Notes: generated from the letters alone by a model not told the origin. A DNA stretch of 64,000 bases from Gemmatimonas sp. (GCA_011390885.1 JAABRO010000061.1:62001-126000), one strand, 5' to 3'; positions 28,528-37,344 are shown, counted from the first letter of the stretch. A program made the numbers and translations.

Positions 28528-30384
28528 GTGTCCGTCTCCACGCCGCTCATCCGCTTCGTCCTGCTGAACGCCCCGCGAGGGCTCTGTTCGGCCACGCCGT
28601 CCCGTCACGCGCGGTCGATCCCGATGGGGGCGGTCGCGCTCGTCGGTTCGCTGTTCGCGGGCTCGCTGCTCGCGAGCGCTCCGCTGGTGGCGCAGGGCAC
28701 GACGCCACCGCCGGTGCGTGCCGACTCGGGCGCGAGTGCGTCTGCGCCCACGACTCCGCCGCGCCGCATCACGGCCGAAGGGTCGGCCGCGCGGGCGGCA
28801 CAGGATGCCTTCGAGCGTAATCGACGGGCGGGGCTGCGCTTCTACAACGGCGGCGGCAACGCCTCGTGCGAGGTGCAGATCGGCACGCTCTGCTACTGGA
28901 ACAACAACGGCGACGTGCCGCCGCCGGCGGAGCGGACCGACCTGATCATCGATCGCGACCGGTTGCTCGAGACGCTCGCGCAGGCCGCGCGCACGGACCC
29001 GGGCGACGACTGGGTGGCAGGCATGCGCGTGCGGTACGCGCTCGAGCAGCAGAAGGTGTCGGTGGCGATCGCCGCGGCGCGCGAGTGCGGCGGCACGGCC
29101 TGGTGGTGCGACGCGCTGCGCGGCCTGGCGCTGCATTCCGGCGACCAGCATGTGGACGCGAGCGCGGCATTCGATCGGGCGCTAGCGGCGATGCCCGACT
29201 CCATGCGCTGCGCGTGGACCGACCTGCAGCCGTGGCTGCCCACGTCGATGCATGAGGCCTACGGTGCCAAGGGGTGCAGCGCGCGCGCGACGGACAACGC
29301 GCGCATCCTGCGCCTTGCCCAGCCGCTCTGGATGCTGCCGGCGAACGACCTGCGCAATGAGCTCTTCTCGCGGCACATCATTTCCATCGTGCACGGGCAG
29401 GGGCGGATTCCGTACGACATGCCGTTCGACGGGTCGATTCCGGCCATGCAGGTGCGCTACGGCTGGCCCACGGCGTGGTCCATGCAGACGGCCGGCGCGC
29501 TCGACCCGCGGCTCCCCAGCATCATCGGGCACGAGCCCACGCCCAGCTACGACTTCATGCCCTCGCCGGAGGCAATCGCAAACCCGCTTGCCGCCACGGC
29601 CGCCGATTGGGAAGTCGACCGCAAGGATGCGCGCATGCGCTATTCCACGCGCTACGCGACCGGATTCGCCGCGCTTCCGCATCAGGTGGCGCGTTTCAAG
29701 CGCGGCGATTCCACGGTGGTGGCCGGCGCCTGGCGCCTCATGCGCGAACAGCGCATGGGAGCCGCGCCGTATCGCGTGGGACTGTTCGTGGCCGATGACT
29801 CGCTCGAGCTCGTGGGCTCGCGCGTGATCGACAGCGCCACGGCAGCCGGCGCGGTCATCGCGAACCTCGGCGCGGCGCCACGTGTGCTCTCGCTCGAGGT
29901 GCTGGGCATGCGCTCGCGGCGCGTCGCGCGCGTGCGCACGGGCGTGTCGCCCCTCGAGCCGTCGGTGCGCGTGAGCGACATGCTGCTGCTCGCCGGCGGT
30001 GACGCGGGGCCCGCGCCCACGCTCGAGAGCGTCGCGCCGCGCGCCTGGGGGAGCAACGACATCGAACCGGGACGCGCCTTCGGCCTGTACTGGGAGACCT
30101 ACCTGCCGGTCACGCCGCAGAATCCGCTGCAGGTCACGGTGCGCGCCACGCGCACCAGCTCGAGCTTCTCGCAGCGCATCACGAACGCGCTGCGTCTGTC
30201 GCGCGCCATGACGCCCGTGGCCATCAGCTTCCGCGATGCCGGGCGCCCCGACGGGCAGCCGGGACGCGCCGTGCAGTTCAGCTGGCCCGAGGTGCCGCCC
30301 GGCGAGTATCGGCTCACGGTGCTGCTCGAGGGCGGCGGCATCACCGACAGCACGTCGGCGCTGTTCACCGTGCGGGAGCGCTGA
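28528..30384 (+). CDS. secreted protein of unknown function
   Basis: A 618-residue exported protein that I cannot assign to a named family. A hydrophobic segment near residues 35-55 (MGAVALVGSLFAGSLLASAPLVAQG) acts as signal. Residues ~85-125 hold YNGGGNASCEVQIGTLCYWNNNGDVPPPAERTDL with two Cys, probably disulphide-bonded. A helical TPR-like part follows, then MQVRYGWPTAWSMQT and a C-terminal Ig-like half (LQVTVRATRTSSSF, GEYRLTVLLEGGG). The GWPTAW block resembles GWxTD-type motifs but is not a clear match. GTG 28528 has no ribosome site. Confidence 0.65.
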   Translation: MSVSTPLIRFVLLNAPRGLCSATPSRHARSIPMGAVALVGSLFAGSLLASAPLVAQGTTPPPVRADSGASASAPTTPPRRITAEGSAARAAQDAFERNRRAGLRFYNGGGNASCEVQIGTLCYWNNNGDVPPPAERTDLIIDRDRLLETLAQAARTDPGDDWVAGMRVRYALEQQKVSVAIAAARECGGTAWWCDALRGLALHSGDQHVDASAAFDRALAAMPDSMRCAWTDLQPWLPTSMHEAYGAKGCSARATDNARILRLAQPLWMLPANDLRNELFSRHIISIVHGQGRIPYDMPFDGSIPAMQVRYGWPTAWSMQTAGALDPRLPSIIGHEPTPSYDFMPSPEAIANPLAATAADWEVDRKDARMRYSTRYATGFAALPHQVARFKRGDSTVVAGAWRLMREQRMGAAPYRVGLFVADDSLELVGSRVIDSATAAGAVIANLGAAPRVLSLEVLGMRSRRVARVRTGVSPLEPSVRVSDMLLLAGGDAGPAPTLESVAPRAWGSNDIEPGRAFGLYWETYLPVTPQNPLQVTVRATRTSSSFSQRITNALRLSRAMTPVAISFRDAGRPDGQPGRAVQFSWPEVPPGEYRLTVLLEGGGITDSTSALFTVRER

Positions 30385-30416
30385 ACACGGATTCGCGGCG
30401 GCGCCGTGGGCGGTTC

Positions 30417-30494
30417 GCCCGAGCGTTTGGCGTGAGCGTCTCGCCCGAGCGTTTGGCGTGAGCGTTTCGCGTGAGCGTTTCGCGTGAGCGTTTC
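30417..30494. repeat. six tandem copies of a 13-bp repeat
   Basis: Consecutive 13-mers GCCCGAGCGTTTG, GCGTGAGCGTCTC, GCCCGAGCGTTTG and three exact copies of GCGTGAGCGTTTC fill 30417-30494 in the intergenic space before the DUF1611 gene. The period is not a multiple of three and no open frame uses it, so it is a noncoding minisatellite that ends 15 bp before the -10 hexamer. Confidence 0.9.
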
Positions 30495-30508
30495 GCGGGC
30501 TCGCGCCG

Positions 30509-30519
30509 TAGAATCGGGC
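30509..30519 (+). promoter_or_regulatory. -10 hexamer for leaderless DUF1611 gene
   Basis: TAGAAT (30509-30514), CGGGC spacer, ATG 30520. No Shine-Dalgarno sequence is possible at this spacing. Confidence 0.6.
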
Positions 30520-31530
30520 ATGCGCCAACTCCGCAAACCCTACCTGCTGTACCTCGGTGACGCACGACAGCCCACCGACGCGAAGACCGCGCGCGGCCTG
30601 CGCGACTGGTGCCCCGACGACGTGATCGGCGAGTGGAGCCTGCCGTCGGCCGCTGTGTCGGTGGGGCTGCCTCGCTGGTCACCGGCCGAGGCCGCCGCGC
30701 ACGGCGCGGGCAGCCTCGTCATCGGCATCGCATCCGTGGGGGGCTCGCTGCCGCCGGCGTGGCTCCCCGACCTGATCGCGGCCATCGAGGCGGGGCTCGA
30801 CCTCGTGAGCGGCATGCACACGCGACTCACCTCCTTTCCGGAGCTCGTGGAGGCCGCCTCGGCGCACGAGGTCGCGCTGCACGACGTGCGGCACAGCGAC
30901 CGCCAGTATCCGGCGGCCACCGGGCGCAAGCGGTCCGGACGTCGTGTGGCTACGGTGGGCACCGACTGCGCGCTGGGCAAGAAGTACACGGCGCTGGCGC
31001 TCACGCGCGCGCTCGTGGCACGCGGCGCGAAGGCCACCTTTCGCGCCACCGGACAGACAGGCATCATGATCGCCGGCTCCGGCATCGCGATCGACGCGGT
31101 CGTGGCCGACTTCATCGCCGGCGCCGCCGAAGTGCTCTCGCCCGACAACGACGCCGACCACTGGGACGTGATCGAGGGGCAGGGGGCGCTCTTTCACCCG
31201 GCCTATGCCGGCGTCACGCTCGGCCTGCTGCACGGCTCGCAGCCGGATGCCTTCGTGCTCTGCCACGATCCCTCGCGCACCGCGATCGAGCTGTTCCCGC
31301 ACGCGTCCATTCCGCCGCTCGCCGACGCGATCGCGCAGTACGTCACGGCGGCGCGCGTGACCAATCCGGCCGTTCGCTGCGCAGGTGTGAGCATCAACTC
31401 GTCGTCGCTCACCGATGATGCGTGGGGCGCGTACGCGGCGGCCGTGGAGGCGGAGCTCGGCGTGCCCGTGTGCGACCCTATGCGAGGCGGCGTGGATCGC
31501 ATCGCCGAGGCGCTGCTGGCGCACGGCTGA
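30520..31530 (+). CDS. DUF1611 P-loop protein, DgcN-like N-acetyltransferase
   Basis: A 336-residue protein with the DUF1611 layout. The N-terminal domain (YLLYLGDARQPTDAKTARGL) is followed by a P-loop-like VATVGTDCALGKKYTALALTRAL, then FRATGQTGIMIAGSG, DHWDVIEGQGALFHPAYAGVTLGLLHGSQPDAFVLCHDP and a final GVSINSSSL. The family includes DgcN, reported to N-acetylate D-glutamate in a catabolic route with the racemase DgcA; no dgcA is adjacent. The specific substrate here is therefore open. The start is fixed by the hexamer 5 bases upstream. Confidence 0.8.
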   Translation: MRQLRKPYLLYLGDARQPTDAKTARGLRDWCPDDVIGEWSLPSAAVSVGLPRWSPAEAAAHGAGSLVIGIASVGGSLPPAWLPDLIAAIEAGLDLVSGMHTRLTSFPELVEAASAHEVALHDVRHSDRQYPAATGRKRSGRRVATVGTDCALGKKYTALALTRALVARGAKATFRATGQTGIMIAGSGIAIDAVVADFIAGAAEVLSPDNDADHWDVIEGQGALFHPAYAGVTLGLLHGSQPDAFVLCHDPSRTAIELFPHASIPPLADAIAQYVTAARVTNPAVRCAGVSINSSSLTDDAWGAYAAAVEAELGVPVCDPMRGGVDRIAEALLAHG

Positions 31531-31540
31531 CGGCCGTGTC

Positions 31541-31579
31541 GCGTCGGACCGCGCGCGTCGTCAGGAACCGACGCACGCG
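31541..31579. terminator. hairpin between convergent genes
   Basis: GCGTCGG (31541-31547) can pair with CCGACGC (31568-31574), or CGTCG (31556-31560) with CGACG (31569-31573), in the 65-bp gap between two stops. It is a modest bidirectional terminator candidate. Confidence 0.35.
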
Positions 31580-31595
31580 GGAACGTGCCGACGCC

Positions 31596-32126
31596 CTACG
31601 GCACGCCGGCCGCGATGAACTGCAGCAGCGCCATCACCAGCAGCACCGCCACGAGCAGCAGCGTGAAGGTGCGGTTGGTGCCCCCGAGGCGGCGCAGGAA
31701 GTCGAGGGATTCGGCCTCGCCCATGGGCTGCGCGCTCACGACACGCACCGCCGTGCTCGCGCGCCGGAAGAGCAGCCAATTCGCGATGCCGCCCGCGGCG
31801 ATGCGCGTGGACGCCTGAACGGACAGCACGATGAGGCGCAGCCGCTCGTTGGCCGGGTCGGTGATGGCCTCGAACGACACCGCATCGCCCCACAACCACT
31901 GCACCACCACGGTGGGGAGGAAGAAGAACATGGCGAACCACAGGTACATCTTGCGGTACAGGAACCAGTATTCGGTGCCGAACGCCGCGGCCCAGTTCCA
32001 CGTGGGCACGAACGACGCGTCCTCGAAGAAGGGCCTGAACTTGCGCCGGTAGCTCTTCTCCCAGCGCGGCCCGATGAACAGGCCCACACGCCGCTCGAAC
32101 TCGCTCTCCACCACGGGTGCCGTCAT
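31596..32126 (-). CDS. DUF2628-type membrane protein
   Basis: A 176-residue protein. The N-terminus FIGPRWEKSYRRKFRPFFED and the WNWAAAFGTEYWFLYRKMYLWF block, rich in aromatic residues before a hydrophobic helix (AMFFFLPTVVVQWLW), match DUF2628. A second hydrophobic segment lies at the C-terminus (TFTLLLVAVLLVMALLQFIAAG). The ATG overlaps the agmatine deiminase stop (ATGA), so it is the third gene of the aguB-aguA operon, but no function in polyamine metabolism is known. Confidence 0.78.
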   Translation of the reverse strand: MTAPVVESEFERRVGLFIGPRWEKSYRRKFRPFFEDASFVPTWNWAAAFGTEYWFLYRKMYLWFAMFFFLPTVVVQWLWGDAVSFEAITDPANERLRLIVLSVQASTRIAAGGIANWLLFRRASTAVRVVSAQPMGEAESLDFLRRLGGTNRTFTLLLVAVLLVMALLQFIAAGVP

Positions 32127-33193
32127 GCGCGCTTCGCTGACGCGTGGCGCGCCGACGGCTGCTGCTGCGACAGGCAGTGCAGCGTGCCGAGGCCCCACAC
32201 GAGGTCCACGGCGTGGATGCCCACGATGCGGCGCGTGGGGAAGCAGTCGGCGAGGATGTTGAGCGCCACGCGATCGTTCGCGTCGTTGAACGTGGGCACG
32301 ATGACCACGTCGTTGGCGATGTAGAAGTTGGCGTAGCTCGCCGGCAGGCGCGTACCGTCCATGATCACGGCGCGCGGGTACGGCAGCGTGATCACGCGCA
32401 GCGGTTCCCCGCGCGCATCGACGGCACGCTGCAGCCGGTGCAGGTTGTCGAGCGAGCGCGCGTGGTTCTCGTCGGCCGGGTCTTCCTCGTGCGCGAGCAC
32501 CACCACGCCGGGTGCTACGAAGCGCGCGATGTCGTCCACGTGTCCGTGCGTGTCGTCGCCCACGCACCCGTCGCCCAGCCAGATGGTGTGCGTGATGCCG
32601 AGCGTGTCCGCGAAGGCGCGCTCGTAGTCGGCGCGCGTGAGCCCCGGGTTGCGCACCTGCACGTCGGTGAGCAGCCACTCTTCCGTCACGAGCATGGTGC
32701 CGAGCCCGTCGGTCTCGATGCCGCCGCCCTCGAGCACGAGCGGCCCCGCGCCATCCGGGCGCAGGGCCTGATGCATGGGCAGCCCGGTGGCGCCGGCCAC
32801 CACCTCGGGGATGCGGCGGTCGTGCGTGTAGTTGTCGTACTTGGCCCAGGCGTTGAAGTCCCAGCGCATGAGCGCCACGGCCCCGTCGGGCGTGTGCACG
32901 CCGGTGGGCCCGCTGTCGCGCAGCCACACGCGGTCAGTGGGGGCCACGTGCAGCCGGTACGCGTCCGACGGCACGGCGTGCATGTCGAGGCAGGCCAGGG
33001 CGTCCTCGCGCACGACGTCGTCGTGGCACACGATCTCCACGCGCTCGCTCCCCGCGAGCGCGCGCACGATCTCGGCGTACACCCACGGGATGGGCTCGAA
33101 CTTGCCGGGCCAGTCGGGTTCGTGGTGCGGCCACGCGATCCAGGTGGCGTCGTGCCGCTCCCACTCGGCCGGCATGCGGAACGGCGGCGTCAC
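32123..33193 (-). CDS. aguA: agmatine deiminase
   Basis: A 356-residue enzyme of the peptidyl-arginine-deiminase fold that turns agmatine into N-carbamoylputrescine and ammonia. Key blocks: MPAEWERHDATWIAWPHHEPDW, VWLRDSGPTGV (substrate carboxylate/guanidine site), VLEGGGIETDGLGTML, GDDTHGHVDDIARFV (catalytic His/Asp), and the C-terminal nucleophile GLGTLHCLSQQQP. GTG 33193 overlaps the aguB stop as GTGA. The coupled amidase is the next pathway enzyme, which supports the assignment. No arginine decarboxylase is in the window. Confidence 0.93.
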   Translation of the reverse strand: MTPPFRMPAEWERHDATWIAWPHHEPDWPGKFEPIPWVYAEIVRALAGSERVEIVCHDDVVREDALACLDMHAVPSDAYRLHVAPTDRVWLRDSGPTGVHTPDGAVALMRWDFNAWAKYDNYTHDRRIPEVVAGATGLPMHQALRPDGAGPLVLEGGGIETDGLGTMLVTEEWLLTDVQVRNPGLTRADYERAFADTLGITHTIWLGDGCVGDDTHGHVDDIARFVAPGVVVLAHEEDPADENHARSLDNLHRLQRAVDARGEPLRVITLPYPRAVIMDGTRLPASYANFYIANDVVIVPTFNDANDRVALNILADCFPTRRIVGIHAVDLVWGLGTLHCLSQQQPSARHASAKRA

Positions 33194-34113
33194 CGGCCCA
33201 GCCAGCGATTGAGGATCGGGCCGTACGCGTCGATGCGGCGATCGCGCAGGAACGGCCAGTTGCGGCGCGTCTCCTCGATGAGCCCGAGGTCGCACTCGGC
33301 CACCAGCACGGCGGGATCGGTGCCGGCCTGTGCGAGGTAGCGTCCGAAGGGATCGGCGATGAACGACTGCCCGAAGAACTCGATGCCGTCGGTGCCGGCC
33401 TCGGGCTCGAGCCCCACGCGGTTGGGCGACGCCACGAACACGCCGTTGGCGATCGCGTGCGAGCGCTGCATGGTGCGCCACGCTTCCACCTGCGCAGTGC
33501 CGAACTCCGCCTTCTCGGCCGGATGCCAGCCGATGGCCGTGGGATAGAACAGGATCTCGGCGCCGAGCAGCGAGGTGATGCGCGCGCCCTCGGGGTACCA
33601 CTGGTCCCAGCAGATGAGCACGCCGATGTCGGCGTACTTCGTGCGCCACATGCGGAAGCCGGCGATGCCGGGGTGCGTGTGCGTGCGCTCGTCGGGGAGC
33701 ACGTCGCCGGGGGCGAAGTAGTACTTCTCCTCGAAGAGCGGGTCGTGCGGGATGTGCATCTTGCGGTAGGTGCCGAGCAGCGCACCGTCGGCGTCGATCA
33801 CGGCCGCCGAGTTGCGGTACAGGCCGGCCGCCTGCCGTTCGTAGATGGGCACCACGAGCACGACGGCGAGCTCCTTCGCGAGCGCCTGCAGCCGCTCCAC
33901 CGTGGGTCCGGGGATCGGCTCGGCGATATCGAAGCGATCGATCTTGAGCGACTTGCAGAAGTACGGCGCGTTGAAGAGCTCCTGCAGGCCGATGATCTGC
34001 GCGCCGCGGGCGGCGGCCTCGCGGACGCGCTCGATGGTGCGCTCGAGGTTGGCGGCGTGATCGTCGCCGGCGGTCTCCTGGATGAGACCGACCGACACCA
34101 GGCGTCGGGTCAT
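33190..34113 (-). CDS. aguB: N-carbamoylputrescine amidase
   Basis: A 307-residue nitrilase-superfamily enzyme. The Glu-Lys-Cys catalytic triad is visible: IIGLQELFNAPYFC (Glu), YRKMHIPHDPLFEEKYYFAPGD (Lys) and IGVLICWDQWYPEGAR (Cys). LFNAPYFC and YFAPGD are typical of the carbamoylputrescine branch, and the next gene makes its substrate. ATG 34113 (MTRRLVSVGLIQE) is the family start. Product is putrescine plus CO2 and ammonia in the cytoplasm. Confidence 0.93.
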   Translation of the reverse strand: MTRRLVSVGLIQETAGDDHAANLERTIERVREAAARGAQIIGLQELFNAPYFCKSLKIDRFDIAEPIPGPTVERLQALAKELAVVLVVPIYERQAAGLYRNSAAVIDADGALLGTYRKMHIPHDPLFEEKYYFAPGDVLPDERTHTHPGIAGFRMWRTKYADIGVLICWDQWYPEGARITSLLGAEILFYPTAIGWHPAEKAEFGTAQVEAWRTMQRSHAIANGVFVASPNRVGLEPEAGTDGIEFFGQSFIADPFGRYLAQAGTDPAVLVAECDLGLIEETRRNWPFLRDRRIDAYGPILNRWLGR

Positions 34114-34345
34114 GGATCGGGGGCGCGGGAAGTCTTGGGGGGCGTGCGCACGGGCACGCGTCGACAGGTCGAAAGTTCGCCGGACGGTGCGCCCGGGGGT
34201 AGGGCGGCGGGGCGATCCGCGCCAGTCTGAGAGGCAGCATCGCGTCACTGCGCCGACCGCGACCTGCAGCCTCCGTAGTTGCACGAACGACATGCGTAGC
34301 ACTCCGGACATGACGACGCCGCCGTGTCCGCAGAGGTTGTCCAGC

Positions 34346-35104
34346 ATGTCGTCTTCCCTCGTGCACTACGTCCCGATCCTCACCACGCTGGTGGGGCTCG
34401 TCTTCGCCCGAACGCTCTACCAGCACTGGCGTCGCAAGCCGGGCGCCACCTACCTGCTGTGGTGGTTTCTCGGCGTGCTCACCTATGTCGCCGGCACGCT
34501 CACCGAGTCGGTGACGGCGTTCATTGGCTGGCATCCCGCGGTGTTCCGCACGTGGTACATCACCGGTGCGCTGCTCGGCGCCGCGCCGCTCGCGCAGGGC
34601 AGCGTGTACCTGCTGCTGTCGCGGCGCGTGGCGCATACGCTCACCGTGCTCCTGCTCACGGCGGTGGCGGTGGCCGGCACGTTCGTGGTGCTGTCGCCGC
34701 TCGACACGACGCATGCATCGGTGGCCGCCGGCCGGCTCACCGGGCAGGTGCTCGAATGGACGTGGGTGCGGCGCTTCTCTCCCTTCCTCAACCTCTACGC
34801 CTTCATCTTCCTGGTGGGCGGTGCGGCGTGGTCGGCGTGGAAGTACCGCAAGGTCGAGGGCGCCGGGCCGCGGGTGGGCGGCAACGTGCTGATCGCCGTG
34901 GGCACGCTGCTGCCGGGGATCGGTGGCATGGCCACGCGCTACGGCTACACCGAGGTGCTCTTCGTGACGGAGTTGATCGGGCTGGTGCTCGTCTGGATCG
35001 TCTACCGGCTCATGGTGTCGGCGTCGGCGCCGAGCCTGCACGCGGCGCAGCGCGCGGTCGCCGGCCGATCGGCGGCCGGAAGCGCCGAGCCGGCTGCGGC
35101 CTGA
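34346..35104 (+). CDS. seven-helix membrane protein, unknown function
   Basis: A 252-residue protein with seven evenly spaced hydrophobic segments, beginning with YVPILTTLVGLVFARTLY and ending with FVTELIGLVLVWIVYRLM. Conserved-looking polar motifs between them are WRRKPGATYLLWW and WHPAVFRTWYITGAL. I do not recognise the family; the topology resembles sensory or heme-handling 7-TM proteins, but nothing proves it. The tail is Ala/Ser-rich. AGAGG 9 bases upstream supports ATG 34346; an ATG 54 bases upstream is also in frame. Six bases separate its stop from that of the TetR gene. Confidence 0.7.
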   Translation: MSSSLVHYVPILTTLVGLVFARTLYQHWRRKPGATYLLWWFLGVLTYVAGTLTESVTAFIGWHPAVFRTWYITGALLGAAPLAQGSVYLLLSRRVAHTLTVLLLTAVAVAGTFVVLSPLDTTHASVAAGRLTGQVLEWTWVRRFSPFLNLYAFIFLVGGAAWSAWKYRKVEGAGPRVGGNVLIAVGTLLPGIGGMATRYGYTEVLFVTELIGLVLVWIVYRLMVSASAPSLHAAQRAVAGRSAAGSAEPAAA

Positions 35105-35110
35105 CGCGCG

Positions 35111-35818
35111 CTACCCGTCCGCCCGCTCCAGTAGCGGGGTGAGGTAGGCCGCGAGCACGCGCCGCAGTTCGTCGAGGATCGGCTTCTTCTCGCTGCTCGC
35201 GGCGCGGTCGCGCTTGGCGAGCAGCGCCTGCCCGATCGTGGCACACACCATCGCCGCGCGGCGGCGCTCGCGGGTGGCGAGTGACGGATTGCGCGCGAGG
35301 AAGAGCAGGTCGAGCCGGTCCACGAACGAATCGAACAGCTGCCCGCGCAGCCGCAGCGGGGCGCTGCCCGTGGAGTCGGGTGGGGCGTCCACCGTGGCGA
35401 ACACGCGACGGAAGGCCGGGTTGCGATCGTGGAACGCGGCGAGCGGGCGCACGATGCGGTCGATGAGCCGCTCGAGCGAGAGCCCGCGCATCTCGGTGGC
35501 GAAGGCGCGCTCGTGCACGGCGCGCAGTTCGTCGGCATAGCGCATGGCGAGCGCGGCCACGACGGCATCGCGGTTGGGAAAGAACTGGTACAGCGATCCC
35601 TTCGCGGTGTGCGCGCGCTGCGCGATCGCCTCCGCCGTCGCGGCCTGCAGCCCGTGCTCGGCGATCACCTCGGCGGCCGCGTCGAGCAGCAGGTCCACGC
35701 GACGCTGCCCGCGCGACTGGCGTGGCCGGCGGCGGTACGCCTCGTCCGAGTCGGATTCGGCAGCGGGGGCCAGCTCGGGCGAGGCGGGAGGCGAGGTGCG
35801 GGAGGCGCGTGGCGACAT
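35111..35818 (-). CDS. TetR-family transcriptional regulator
   Basis: A 235-residue regulator. After a disordered Ser/Pro/Glu-rich N-terminus, RRVDLLLDAAAEVIAEHGLQAATAEAIAQRAHTAKGSLYQFFPNRDAVVAALA is the classic TetR helix-turn-helix (about residues 40-90). The C-terminal ligand domain begins near IDRIVRPLAAFHDRNPAF. CATATT (35828-35833) is nine bases before the ATG, so the mRNA would be almost leaderless. The ligand and targets are unknown; the adjacent glycerate kinase gene is the nearest candidate. Confidence 0.9.
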   Translation of the reverse strand: MSPRASRTSPPASPELAPAAESDSDEAYRRRPRQSRGQRRVDLLLDAAAEVIAEHGLQAATAEAIAQRAHTAKGSLYQFFPNRDAVVAALAMRYADELRAVHERAFATEMRGLSLERLIDRIVRPLAAFHDRNPAFRRVFATVDAPPDSTGSAPLRLRGQLFDSFVDRLDLLFLARNPSLATRERRRAAMVCATIGQALLAKRDRAASSEKKPILDELRRVLAAYLTPLLERADG

Positions 35819-35853
35819 GATGCAGGGAATATGCGCGTCGTCGTGACGCGTGT

Positions 35854-37344
35854 TCAGCCCGCGCGCACGTGCACCAGCACCACGTCCATCACGTTCGTGC
35901 CCGACGGGCCGGTGCGCAGCAGCGCGCCGGCGGCGTCGAGGGCGTGGTAGCTGCGGTGCGACTGCAGGTCCTGCTCGGGTGGCCGTCCCTCGCGGCGGAT
36001 CAGCGCGGCGGTGAGCGCGTCCACCACGGCGCCCGAGGCATCGGTGGGCCCGTCGCGGCCGTCGGTGCTGCCGGCCAGGATCGTGATGCGCGAGGCGAGC
36101 GCGCGTGCCATGGGGCCGGGCTCGATGGGGAGCACCGACTCCGGTGCGTCGAGCGTGAGCGCCGCCGCGAGCGCGAGCACCTGCATGCGGCCGCCGAGCG
36201 GCGGCTCGGCGTCGGCGTGTGCCAGCGTGGCGCTCACCGCGCGCATCCACGGTGCGAGCGCGCTGGCGGTGTCGCTCTCCTCCGACGAGGCGTCGTCGTC
36301 GGCGAGCATGGTGACCGTGGGTTCGCCGCCCCACACGAGCAGCGTCTCGCCGTCGTGTGAGAGCGCCTGCCGCAGCGCCACACGTGCGATGGCGCCGCCC
36401 ACCGACTCGGCCTCCCCCTGCAGCGGCTCATCGGCCACGAACACGTCGGCGATTCCCTCGCGACGCGCCGCATCGGCCGCCGCGTCGCACGCCTCACGAT
36501 TGCCCGCGATCACGCGAAACGCCACGCGCTCGAACGCCGGATGCGACGGTGCTGGCGGCGTGATCGCCTGCGCGCCGCTCCCGGCGAGGCCGAGTGCGCG
36601 CAGGAGCGGCGCATCGAGTGCACCGCGCAGGCCGTGCGCATCGCAGAGTGCGAGCACATCGTCGGGGAGCAGCGGATCGGCGGAGCAGGGCCCCGAGCCA
36701 ATGACGGCCGGATCGTCGCCGATCACGTCGGAGATCGCGAACACCTGCACCTGGCCCACGCCGCGGGCCGCGAGCGCCGTGGCGAGGCGACCGCCGCCCC
36801 AGCGCAGCAGTCGGCGGCGAATGGCGTTCATTTCGTGAATCGCCATGCCGCGCGCGAGCATGTCGTCCATCGTGCGCGCGAGCAGTCGCTGCGCGTCGGC
36901 CGGGTGCCCTACGAGCGAGACGAGTTCGGCGCAGGGCGCGGCGCACAGTGCGGTGGTGCCGCCGGAGACGAGCACGAGCGCGTCATCCCCCGCGTCCACC
37001 TGCGCGATCGCACTCGCAATCGCATCGGCGGCGGCGAGCGAGCCGATGTCGGGGAGCGGATGGTCACCCACGCGCAGCGGGAGCGGGCTTGCCGTCTCAG
37101 GACGGTGCGCTGCGACGATCAGGCCACCCGCCGGTGAGATGCCCGCCGCCTCGAGTGCGTCGAGCGCACCGTGCGCCATGTCCGGCGCGGCCTTGCCGAG
37201 TGCGAACACGTGCACCGGCACGCCGGACGCACGAGCGGCCAGCCACTCGGCGGTGTGACGCCGTGTGACTGGCCGAGGAGCGACGCCCTCGATCGCGGCC
37301 CGGTGCAGGCGCGCGAGGAGGGCGTGGGCGGGCGGACGACTCAG
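35854..37344 (-). CDS. glycerate 2-kinase (DUF4147/GckA type), non-AUG start
   Basis: A 496-residue cytoplasmic kinase of the MOFRL/DUF4147 family, which phosphorylates D-glycerate to 2-phosphoglycerate. Motifs: FALGKAAPDMAHGALDALEAAG, VLVSGGTTALCAAPC, MNAIRRRLLRWGGGRLA, FAISDVIGDDPAVIGSGPCSAD, and the C-terminal ITILAGSTDGRDGPTDASGAVVD MOFRL block. The family N-terminal helix (SRPPAHALLARLHRAAIEG) begins exactly at CTG 37344, which overlaps the peroxiredoxin stop as CTGA. I found no ATG, GTG or TTG in frame for at least twelve codons upstream of it; any start there would run through the peroxiredoxin gene. Confidence 0.88.
   Translation of the reverse strand: MSRPPAHALLARLHRAAIEGVAPRPVTRRHTAEWLAARASGVPVHVFALGKAAPDMAHGALDALEAAGISPAGGLIVAAHRPETASPLPLRVGDHPLPDIGSLAAADAIASAIAQVDAGDDALVLVSGGTTALCAAPCAELVSLVGHPADAQRLLARTMDDMLARGMAIHEMNAIRRRLLRWGGGRLATALAARGVGQVQVFAISDVIGDDPAVIGSGPCSADPLLPDDVLALCDAHGLRGALDAPLLRALGLAGSGAQAITPPAPSHPAFERVAFRVIAGNREACDAAADAARREGIADVFVADEPLQGEAESVGGAIARVALRQALSHDGETLLVWGGEPTVTMLADDDASSEESDTASALAPWMRAVSATLAHADAEPPLGGRMQVLALAAALTLDAPESVLPIEPGPMARALASRITILAGSTDGRDGPTDASGAVVDALTAALIRREGRPPEQDLQSHRSYHALDAAGALLRTGPSGTNVMDVVLVHVRAG

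Noticed and set aside
30417-30494. CRISPR-like repeats
   Set aside because: Units are contiguous 13-mers without spacers, so it is a minisatellite.
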